Source: Erodium maritimum
Taxonomy: Eukaryota; Streptophyta; Magnoliopsida; Geraniales; Geraniaceae
Direction of reading: 5' to 3'
DNA: 64,000 nt
Assembly: GCA_963921825.1 (NCBI GenBank)
Contig: OY997593.1
Location: 44,531,111-44,595,110, forward strand
The notes under the pieces are model-generated. The model ran no database searches, was not told the origin of the DNA, and saw only the letters and a list, made by a program, of their open reading frames with translations. Of this stretch, positions 55,186-64,000 are shown one piece after another; the stretch's first letter is position 1; each line of letters opens with the position of its first letter. The translations under genes were made by a program, and so were the position numbers.

Positions 55186-57107
55186 TACCTCAAACAAACA
55201 AACCACCGACCTCGAGTCGGAAGGTGGCACGCATCAGAACAAACCACGATTAGAAGCTCACGTTATCCAAAGTACGGCACACTTGCCCAATCTTATCGAC
55301 AGGTCACACCTGGTAGATCCTTTCAAGATTCTCAACCTGGTAATGATTCAACACTCGTCAAGTATCACGATCCTAGAATAAGGAGAAAATAATCATTCTC
55401 AACTACGGTCGATCACAAAAGTTAGCCAACTTGCTATAACTCTTTTACCGTCGATACCAGTTCACACTTCTGACAGAACCATCTTACAAGTCGCCTCGTA
55501 TAAGTCATTGTATCTGTGCGACCACGGTTCTCAAACCCGGTGCACGGTTCCGTACAACCACAAACTCTACCAACATCTTGTCGGGCTAATGACGCACAAC
55601 AACAAGAACGGTGGAACCTCGTGCTGGCATTCTATCCGAAAGTAGGCGTCCTTCAAGACACCAAAATAAACGTACAATAATCACAATCGACCGTGAACCA
55701 CAATCCAAGATTCATCGATAAAGTTTATCCCGATCAGTGTGAATCCTTATACCGTTGACACTCGTTCACGAACTGTCGATCAAAACAACTGATAGTCAAG
55801 TCCACCCAAGTCATCTCATAAGGAGTAATCATCATGTATTGTGATCTCGATAATTTGAATCGTTCAGAAACTAGCGCGGTTCCTTCCATTGTTCCTTGAA
55901 CAACTCAAAACCAACAACGATAAATCCTTAACTCTCCCTGTGTCCATGCATAGCATAAAATCCGATCTACCACACAACGCTTCGTTTAGTGCCATCTTGT
56001 TACTGGCCTGAAAGCTTGTGGTCGTCGCCCCGGCTATCCGTTGCCGGGTTTTAATGTGAGGTGCTCGCACTTTTAAGGCGTAACCTTATGGTTATGCTTA
56101 GTCCTCGTGGGACGTTTGGCGTTTGTTCTTCTCTTGCTGGCACATGTACACCTTGATACTCGGTTCTCGTCTTCCGTATTCTTCTCCGCTGGGGAAGTCG
56201 TTTGAACAACTCTCGATGTTATTTGCCTGTTCCGCGTAAACTGGCGGCAAACCGTTTAGTCCTTCCGGGACGAACGTAGGGAGCACATTCTATTCCAATC
56301 TCTTAAGTACGGCACACACTTGTGCAACTTTTCGCTCGTTAAACGGGATTGTGAAACAAAAATGTTTCGACGGTTCGTATCTCATAACTTAAATCCTTTA
56401 GCAGGGGTAGAAAGAGCTGTTGATTACGACTTCTGTGGATACGGGCCCACCACGCTTCCGATGCGCTACTCTGATCTTATCGTTGCTCGGTCATCTCCGG
56501 TGACCGGGAGGACCGTTTATTGGTCACGGATGCAGCCTTCAACTGCTCAGCATTCGCTGCTGATAGCGTTCGACGAACGTCTGATGTTTCACCAATCGGT
56601 TCTTAAAACTCGATTCTCACTATCGAAGAAGGAAAAGAACTTCCCGTACTACTAGGTCTGTTACTCCTCTTTCAAACCAAACTGGCGTTCGTTGGTACTA
56701 CCGTACCTTTGGTCGGTGTGTTTAAGATACGAGTGGGCTTACCAGTTCGAAACTCGACCCAACAGAAAATAACCACGCTAACAATACGATCAAGTGTAAA
56801 GCTCAAGTGTTAGCAAACACAATCCACAATGTAAAACGTAAACGGGCACTCTAAGCGATCCCAGATCGGTATCAAATCCCTTAGCTCGGAGCCCGGCAAT
56901 CGCGTATGCTCGGCCCTGCTGAATCAGAAGTCCTTCTCTCGGTGGTGGTGAAGGAATCTGCTGCTGAGAAAGCATGTCCTCTTATCGGCTCTCGTAGGCC
57001 GACCTGTAGGATGATTTGTGAATCCAACGTTCCATGGGCAGTTCTGGCCCAGATGTTCAAACTGTTTGCACAAAGGATAGAACTGTGCCACCGGGGCAGG
57101 TCCAACC
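55186..57107 (-). pseudogene. Decayed Ty3 pol and gag remnants
   Basis: Continuation of the minus-strand Ty3 interior. Near 56290-56230 the frame reads TFVPEGLNGLPPVYAEQ, resembling the conserved protease/RT boundary of plant Ty3 elements. At 57085-57037 the gag knuckle reads YPLCKQFEHLGQNC: spacing of CX2CX4HX4C with the first Cys replaced by Tyr. Stops occur throughout, and no intact RT motif was found between 55186 and 56090. Confidence 0.6.
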
Positions 57108-58795
57108 TGTTAGTCTTAGTGCCCGTAGTTCAATCCTAAATGTCCAAATGTATATATCATCGTTAGCAATAAAATTAAAGCGGCTTTATATTACTTATGT
57201 GTTGGAGTAATATATCGATGTGTGCTCTGATCTATGCTCACCATGCGAATAGCACCATAGATCGAGATAGATCACACTCGATGGGTCCCTAGTCAACAAA
57301 GCTTCACTAGAAGCGACTAGTATGAAAGATGGCTCTTTATGGCTTACGTTCTGTTAGTCATTGGAATGGGATTCCGGAGTCTGATCATAGATATCATGTG
57401 GGACATGATATTGGACGACCCGCCCTGAATATGTGCCATAGATTAAGTCATGAACATATTCAGTGTTGTAGCTTGTCATGTATCCTTAGACCAAGGAGTC
57501 TTTGTGATCGCTATGTAGTCAACAACTGAGTTTGACCTGAGCCTAACGTTGTCCGTAACAGGGCTTCCATAACGGCCAGGATTGGCTTGGGGACGGGCTA
57601 CATGAGTGACACGAAAGACGGCTAAGGGATTTATCCCTCATACTGAGGTATGGGAAAGATATCGGTTCTCGGCCGCTTGATCGAGAGTGACTGGAAGAAT
57701 AGCATGGCCATGCACATGATACTGGGTATCATATATTCAGTCATCTCACATATCAAGGAACAATGATTGAGAATAGTAAGGATGACGGATCTATGCCTTA
57801 TCTCAATCAGGATATCGGAGATAAAAGGATAATGACAGGGACGACGGAAAGGTTAGAATCGACAGGGTCGATTCGTTATGTAGTGTCAGGCAATACTAAA
57901 GTCTCGTTAGTTGCCACTTAAATAGGATCAAGTAAAATGGGATTTTACGTTGATCTATTGACATGCATAAACCTAAGGGTCACACCGGAGGATGAAACTC
58001 ATTGACACATTTATGGAGAATGGCCAAAAGGGAGTTGTCTCGGGACAGGACCAAAACTGGGTTTTGGGTCATGTGCCCATAAGTGAATAGGACTTTAAGG
58101 ATCGAGACAAGGCTTGGAGTCTTGGGATTGATCGCGTCGGATAATGTTGGACATTTCCGGTATGGAAGGCATGGAAGCGATGAGCGAATCACGGGACCTC
58201 GTTGGAAATGGCCACGGGCCATGTTCCAAGAGGCCCATGAAAGGCCCATGCAACCAAGGCCCATGGAACTAATTAATCAAGTCTTGATTAATTAGTACTA
58301 AGTAAGCAAGACAAGGATTAAGGTGTTGGTGATTCACCACCTAACCCAATCTTGTCTTGCCATACTTTGTCCTATTTACACCTTACTTGACACCATACTT
58401 GTCCCATGCCTTTAGTTGGACAAGTATGGGTTTTGTTATGTTTAAGTCATCTTTTTTCAACATAACAAACACAAGACAAGAATAGGAAACACATTTTCTC
58501 TCCCTCTTCCATGGCCATTTCGGGTTTGGCTAGTTTCCACCTCCATTTTTGTGTTCTTGAGTCCTCAAAGAGAAGAACTACGTGGCTTTGATTCCCATGT
58601 GGATACGTAGGCGTCTTGGAGACTCAAGCCAATCATTCGTTAACCGGTGTTCTTGTTTTGGTAAGAGATAGTGCTGAATTTTTCTCTTGTGAATCCATTC
58701 TTTGTTAGTTGTTTCATGGTTTTAATCGTCTCTTGGTTTGTATTGATTTTCCGTTGCGAGTTGGTTCATCTCCAACCCTACCTCGAGACCCAACA
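57108..58795 (+). repeat. 5' LTR of the 57-kb Copia element
   Basis: 1688 bp, TGTTAGTC...GACCCAACA. Inverted counterpart of the solo LTR at 33901-35588, same length, few substitutions. Confidence 0.95.
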
Positions 58796-58796
58796 G

Positions 58797-58808
58797 TGGT
58801 ATCAGAGC
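58797..58808 (+). other. Primer-binding site, initiator Met tRNA
   Basis: TGGTATCAGAGC, one base after the LTR end. Confidence 0.9.
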
Positions 58809-60352
58809 CGTGCTTCCTTCGGGATTCACAAGACGGTGTTCAAAGTATCGGTTTTGCTTGAAAGTTTCGTTTTTGGCATGTTGTTTTGCTAAATTGTTTG
58901 ATAACATGTTTTAAATTCTTGTTCATGGATTTAATGCATGTAAAATGAATTTTTGAAAATTATTTCAAATCTGGAAATTTTGAAAAAAAAATTGATTTTT
59001 CGGGTCTCGGGAGCGGGACTCTCGGGGAGCCGAAACCGGGACCGAACGGGGCTCCGTTGGACGGAGCTAGGCCAAGCATGACCATTGGATGGTTGATATT
59101 CCAAGGCTAAACCGTTTTGTTAGTTATGACGAGTTTGGAACCGTCATGACGAACTCGAAGATCAAATGTTCAAAAGTTTCATTTTTGAACGGTTTCGATA
59201 AACCGAGCATCAAAAAATTTCGAAACTTGGCTAATAATTAAAACCGGAAAATCACATGATGTTTGATAACATGCTTGTTTGATAACACGATGTGTGATGT
59301 GATGTTGGCATGGTGTACATAATAGCCCCGAGCTCGATTTAATTATTTATCGTTTTTCACGGCCTGCGAGCCGTTAGAGTTAGCGTGTAATTATTCTTTC
59401 AATGTGTGGTCGTCGAACCACTTGTTTGTAATATTTATTTATTCCCGACCTGCGAGTCGTGTATTAAATTGTAATATTTTACTCAAGACAAAAAAAGGGC
59501 GAAAAGGTCATTTGGTGGCTTTTCGGGTGTTGGCATCGGCTTGGAGTCGGTGGAGCTCAAGAAGCTAGTGGGAGTTAGTTTAGGGGGCTATTATGTGCAC
59601 ATTTACCGCTTTATGCTTGGTTTAGTTTATGCATGATTAATTCTATGTGTTTTAGAATTGCATGCTTAACTTTATTTACCGAGCATATCACCTCACATGA
59701 AAAGATAAAATTGGAATTTTAATCCTTGTGTGTGAACCCTTAGAACCGTCATTGCATTGGATGTAGTTGACGGGTTCAAATGAAGAATTACATTGGATGT
59801 AATTTGAGGCATCATTGCATTTGGAATGTAGTTGATGTGCTCATCGCATCTAGGATGTGCCAAAGTTTTGAACGCAACTGGACAAGTAAAAGCGGGTCAT
59901 GTCCGATACCTCCCAATCATCAACACCTTACTACCTCCCCGTCCTATGGGTGTCGTGCGCATTAGCGGAGCATCCATGGGGAAGCGGGGTAGTAGGTTTG
60001 GACGACATATGTGGGTGTCGTGCGCATTAGCGGAGCACCTACATAGTGACGAGCCATAGTTGAAAATTGGTGGACCCGACTACGATTCTCGGCCTGAGGT
60101 TGAGCTAGGGTAACAGATAGGGTAAGTCGTGTACATAAGTACATACCCTAGCGAGGAGTCACATTGGATGTGATTGGATGGAGTCCTACCTACATAGCTC
60201 GATTAAGTGGTGAGCATTAGTTCAGCTTAATCGAGTGAATCAAGGATCTTGGTTTCAGATTCTAAAGGTTTAGAATCGATTGTTGGTGTTTAAGCTTGAT
60301 CTTCATAAAATTTATTCAGTTTACTGATTGAATTTTATCTGTTGTAGATCAA
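58809..60352 (+). other. Long untranslated leader of the Copia element
   Basis: About 1.5 kb with no conserved frame. Contains small repeats: 'acctgcgagtcgt'-like words at 59363 and 59450, 'cattggatgtagtt'-like words at 59755-59835, and the block 'gggtgtcgtgcgcattagcg' at 59946 and 60012. Confidence 0.7.
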
Positions 60353-60960
60353 ATGGCAAATTCAGCGAACATTAATAGTTTGTCATTAAAAACCATTCTT
60401 GACAGGGTCAAGCTAAATGGGACAAACTATTTGGACTAGTACAGAATTTTGAGGATAGTCCTCAAGTCTGAACGCAAAGAATATGTCCTTGACAAGGCTG
60501 TCTCTAAGACCATATCAGAGTTACAAGAAGTGTCATTAATTGCTGAGAAGAATATATCAGGGATCTGGGATCCAAGGATATTCTGATGGTCAACAAGGGA
60601 ATTGGAAGTGGCAAGGGCGGGGCCCATGTGCACTTTGTAGGAAAGATGAGACACTTGAGAATGTCTGCTTCTACTGCCAACAGCCTGGTCATTGGAACCG
60701 GGATTATAGGAAGTTCACGGCTGATATGAAGAAGGGTAGTGGGACTGCGCCTTCATCAAATAGCCTGGATGATCTGAAGAAGGGCAGTAGGACTACGCCT
60801 TCATCAGGACACCTGGATGATCTAAGGAAGGGCGGTGGGACCGTGCCTTCATCCGGTATTAACTCTATAGAGCTACATCTCTCTACTTCCAAAGATTCAT
60901 GGGTATTAGATACCAGGACTGAATCTCACACATGCACTAATATATGGTGGCTGAAAGTAG
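60353..60960 (+). pseudogene. Copia gag and protease remnant, internally deleted
   Basis: ATG at 60353 opens MANSANINSLSLKTILDRVK, with a stop within 30 codons and loss of most of the gag core: it jumps by 60560 to the basic region before the zinc knuckle. The knuckle reads CFYCQQPGHWNRDY (about 60663-60704), with Tyr in place of the last Cys. A 48-bp tandem repeat follows. The protease site reads DTR instead of DTG (about 60910). It cannot form a working particle or protease. Confidence 0.8.
60729..60865 (+). repeat. 48-bp in-frame tandem repeat in gag
   Basis: Three copies (60729-60776, 60777-60824, 60825-60865 partial) encode KKGSGTAPSSNSLDDL-type 16-residue units just after the zinc knuckle. 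Confidence 0.9.
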
Positions 60961-60981
60961 GAGAGGTTTGGAAAGCACGAA

Positions 60982-61830
60982 GTGGGCCTCAGAGTTGTGG
61001 CAACTGTTTTAGGATCCATGAGTCTTGCTTTGCCAAGTGGCCTTGTCTTAGTATTGTATAATGTGTATTGCATACCTACTTTTAGTAGGAATATTATATT
61101 TGTATCCGTGTTTGACAAGGAGGGATATAATGTTAATATTGGAAATGGAGTTTTCAATGTTCTATGCAATGATATGTTTTATACCAGTACTGACTTGGTT
61201 GGAGGATTGTACATATTAGATATGGGTAACAATGCCTCAAGTTCTATGTATTCCGTCAATACCAAGAGGTCTAAATCCAACGAGTTAAACCTAACTCTGT
61301 TATGGCACTATCATTTGGGCCACATAAACAAGAAGCGCCTATCAACACTTCAGAAGTATGGGCTTTCAGGTTCATTCGAATTCCATTCGATCGATAGGTG
61401 CAAGGTTTGTTTGATGGGCAAAATGACTAAAGTGCCCTTTTATCGATCGCGATGAAAGGGCTGGTGAATTATTGGGGCTGATACACTCGAATGTGTGTAG
61501 ACCAATAATTTCACTTGCCAGGAGGGGTTTTAACTACTTTATCACATTTACTGATGATTACAGTAAATATGGTTATGTCTATTCGCTGAGACATAAGTCT
61601 GAAGCTTTTGATAAATTCAAAGAGTTTAAGACTATAGTAGAAAACCAGCTCGACAAAGGTATTAAGGCACTTCGATTGGATCGAGGTGGAAAATACTTGA
61701 CCACAGAGTTATTAGATCATCTAAAAGAGAATGGGATCCTTTTGGAATGGACTCCTCCTGGGACACTGTAGATGAAAGGTGTATCCAAACGGAGAAATCG
61801 GACATTGTTAGACAATGGTCCGTTCCATTA
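60982..61830 (+). pseudogene. Copia integrase remnant
   Basis: GAG-pre-integrase pieces (WHYHLGHINKKRL, CKVCLMGK) lie at about 61300-61430. After a frameshift near 61455 the core appears with the first catalytic Asp changed to Asn (IHSNVC, 61481), the second present (LDRGGKY, about 61675) and the Glu changed to Lys (GVSKRRNR, about 61778). Stops at 61453 and 61769. Two of three catalytic residues are lost. Confidence 0.82.
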
Positions 61831-61948
61831 TTAGTTGGACTGATCTCCCAATCTCTTTCTGGGATTATGCTCTAGGGACGACCGCATTCATAGTGAATCG
61901 GGCTTCGACGAAGGGTGTGGAAGGGACACCATTTCAAAATGATATGGG

Positions 61949-63294
61949 ATGATGCCCGCTTTGTCCTTCCTAAAGATTTGTGGTTGCGAGACTTATGTGA
62001 AACATTTTTTTTCGACTAAGCTCGAACCAAGATCTGAGATATGCACCTTCGTGTGGTATCCCAAAGCAACAAGGGGATACTACTTCTACAATCCCAGTGA
62101 GAACATGGTGTTCGTCGCATGGGGTGGGGTCTTTATGGAAAAGGAGTTTTGTTTCCAAAGACGTCATTGGGAGGACTGTGCATCTCGAAGAAATTCAGGA
62201 TGGTACAGATCTGTCTAAACCAATTGGCAACCCAGTAGAAAGGAGCCAGAGATTGTCGTAGAGTAAGAACCAATTCCTGTTACAATTCCGGAAGGTCCAA
62301 GGCGATTTGGAAGGATCAATCTTCCACCTCCAAGATATGGTATCCGGAGGTGACAATGAAGTCATGGTGGATCACGATGATCCAACCACCTTTCAGGAAG
62401 TCGTGGATGGGCCCGACTCCGAGTTATGGCTGGGAGCCATGAGGGAGGAAATGCAATCCATGTCGGACAACCGAGTCTGGGAACCGGTTGATCCCATCAA
62501 TGGTGTGAGGACCATTGGATGCAAATGGATCTTCAAGGTGAAGATGGACATGGACGACAACTCTCTGACCTACAAAGCTCAACTGGTGGCGAAAGTTTAT
62601 AGGCAGATCCAATGGATTGACTATGAGGAAACCTTCTCCCTAGTGGCTATGGTCAAAATCGATCCAAATTCTTCTTGACATAACTGCGTATCATAATTAC
62701 GAGATATGGCAAGTGGATGCCAAAACCGCTTTCCTAAATGGAAATTTGACTGAGTACGTTTGTATGTATCGGCCTAAAAGTTTTGACGATCCGAAGAATA
62801 AGGGAAAGATTTATAAGTTGTTGAAATCCATTTATGGATTGAAACGAACTTCTCGGAATTGGATCCTTCGTTTTGATGAAGCTGTAATTGGATTTGGCTT
62901 AATCAAGAACGAGGATGAATCTTGCGTTTATAAGAAGGCTAGTGGGAGAAAGATCACCTTTCTGGTTCTCATTGAAAAAGACATCCCGACCTTGCACGAG
63001 ACTAAAGCTTGGTTGAGGAAGTGTTTTTCAATAAAGGACTTAGGCGATGCTTCTTATATCTTAAGGATTAAGATATGTAGAGATCGCACCAAGAGGATCT
63101 TGGACTTAAGCCAGGGAACCTATGTGAACAAGGCATTGAGTAGGTTCTTAATGCTCGATTCAAAGAAAGGACTCTTACCCACTAGTCATGGCATTCATCT
63201 CAGCAAGACTCAGTGTCCTAAGACACCTGATGAGCTGAAAAGGATGATGAGAATCCTATGCGCCTGGGGGCAGGATCGATCATATATGCCATGA
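61949..63294 (+). pseudogene. Copia reverse transcriptase remnant
   Basis: Integrase-RT linker (61949-62220), then RT start motifs GCKWIFKVKMD (about 62519) and YEETFSLVAMVK (about 62624), a frameshift, MDAKTAFLNGNL (62713, first catalytic Asp kept) and KSIYGLKRTSRNW (about 62824). Around 62961-62985 the sequence passes from FLVL directly to DIPTL, so the YxDD catalytic motif has been removed by an in-frame deletion of about ten codons. Further stops occur. Confidence 0.82.
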
Positions 63295-63429
63295 CATGTA
63301 TGAGACCAGACGTCTCGTAAGCCTTATGTTGTACCAGTAGACATCATTCTAACTCGGGGGAAAGATGATGTTGAACTAGTCGTCGAAGGATGAGTAGACG
63401 CTAGTTTTCCAAGACAAATCCAGATTACT

Positions 63430-63730
63430 TTAGAAGTCAATCAGGATATGTGTTTACGCTGAATGGCAGAGCTTTAGCTGGGAGAGCGTAAAGCAAGATA
63501 TCATTGCCGAATCTACGACAGAGGCCAAGTACATGGATGCTGCAGAGGCAGCTAAGGAAGCTATGTGGATTTGGAAATTCATGGCAGGGCTGGGTGTAAT
63601 TAAAAACCCATCCAGCCCGGTGAATCCATCTTGCGAAAACACAAGGGCCATTGCGCAAGCTAAAAGCCTAGATCGTTTAACAAATCCAAACATGTACTGC
63701 GGCGTATCCACCTCATCAGATAAATACTGA
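63430..63730 (+). pseudogene. Copia RNase H remnant
   Basis: Pieces such as SGYVFTL-like sequence, 'IIAESTTEAKYMDAAEAAKEAMW' (written as separate motifs AESTTEAKYM and EAAKEAMW, 63510-63570) and a degraded end at 63700. In plant Copia elements this Glu-containing region carries part of the RNase H active site. Several frame changes. Confidence 0.75.
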
Positions 63731-63881
63731 ACTGAGGTGAAGTGAAGATAACCGATATTGCAACAGATGATAACATAGTCAACCCTTTGACTAAGGCAGT
63801 GTCACTGCCTGAACATGTTAGACATGTAAAGTCGATGGGGACATATTGGAGTTTAGATTGGAACTAGGGCAAGTGGGAGAT

Positions 63882-64000
63882 TGTTAGTCTTAGTGCCTGT
63901 AGTTCAATCCTAAATGTCCAAATGTATATATCATCGTTAGCAATAAAATTAAAGCGGCTTTATATTACTTATGTGTTGGAGTAATATATCGATGTGTGCT
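63882..64000 (+). repeat. 3' LTR of the 57-kb Copia element, first 119 bp
   Basis: Directly after the polypurine tract. Matches 57108-57226 with one difference (gtgcctg against gtgcccg). Cut by the window end. Confidence 0.95.

Larger units (their letters stand above)
49335..57107 (-). mobile_element. Ty3/gypsy retrotransposon on the minus strand, 3' half, interrupted
   Basis: 3' LTR at 49335-51747 (left edge uncertain, probably truncated), ending at its TGTAAAACCCC terminus at 51747. The polypurine tract (taagggggtagac on the minus strand, 51748-51760) and the 'gaggacgaaattc' motif (51767-51779) follow. Coding relics run in Ty3 order on the minus strand: gag zinc knuckle at 57037-57085, protease/RT boundary near 56230-56290, and integrase C-terminus at 51950-52170. 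All are full of stops. A solo LTR (52574-55180) and the Copia element from 57108 interrupt it, so its 5' end lies beyond the window. Confidence 0.82.
57108..64000 (+). mobile_element. Copia retrotransposon with 1688-bp LTRs, runs past the window end
   Basis: 5' LTR 57108-58795, primer-binding site TGGTATCAGAGC at 58797-58808, a long leader, gag-pol remnants from 60353 to 63730, polypurine tract (aagtgggagat, 63871-63881) and the first 119 bp of the 3' LTR (63882-64000), which differ from the 5' LTR at one position. The left flank CAACC (57103-57107) should reappear after the 3' LTR. It inserted at the gag zinc knuckle of the minus-strand Ty3 element. Coding is heavily broken although the LTRs look nearly identical. 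Confidence 0.93.

Overview
This is a repeat-rich stretch of a plant nuclear genome, very probably a eudicot. Three intact-looking nuclear genes, all on the minus strand, identify it: an ATL-type RING-H2 E3 ligase (7593-8093, intronless), the plastid outer-envelope channel OEP21 (five exons, 16771-23459) and a thylakoid-lumen FKBP18-type immunophilin (six exons, 47200-49121). Both multi-exon genes have splice junctions that can be placed base by base with the reading frame kept throughout. The species cannot be told from the sequence.

Almost everything else is transposable elements, many of them nested, and for most the target-site duplications (TSDs) can be read directly. Left flank (1-7.3 kb): a LINE-like GC-rich block, a 1294-bp non-autonomous hAT element (8-bp TSD) with a tRNA-like Pol III promoter in one end, a LINE ORF2 remnant and two LINE copies sharing the same 3' end. 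Between ATL and OEP21 (8.5-15.1 kb): two poly(A) retroposons with 11- and 13-bp TSDs, the second split by a 3340-bp solo LTR (TSD TTCTG). OEP21 intron 3 holds a complete 2743-bp non-coding LTR element whose core is a minisatellite of about 15 units of 62 bp, plus a LINE fragment; intron 1 holds a Stowaway MITE.

23.8-46.45 kb is one Mutator-like element (MULE) with terminal inverted repeats of about 110 bp and a 9-bp TSD (one mismatch), swollen from roughly 5.5-6 kb by a Ty3-type element with 2.8-kb LTRs (TSD ATATA, inserted inside the transposase gene), a Copia solo LTR (TSD ATAAC), a LINE ORF1 remnant and a Copia element with 1.05-kb LTRs. Right of FKBP18 (49.3-64 kb) lies a minus-strand Ty3 element carrying a plus-strand solo LTR (TSD AGGCG) and a Copia element (57108 to beyond the window) of the same 1688-bp-LTR family as the solo LTR at 33.9 kb.

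I found no bacterial-style system, CRISPR array, rRNA or canonical tRNA gene. The most unusual objects are the minisatellite-cored LTR element in OEP21 intron 3, the Pol III boxes inside the hAT element, the MULE nest, and structurally young but coding-dead retrotransposons that must have moved in trans. All family assignments come from motifs read by eye; no search was run.
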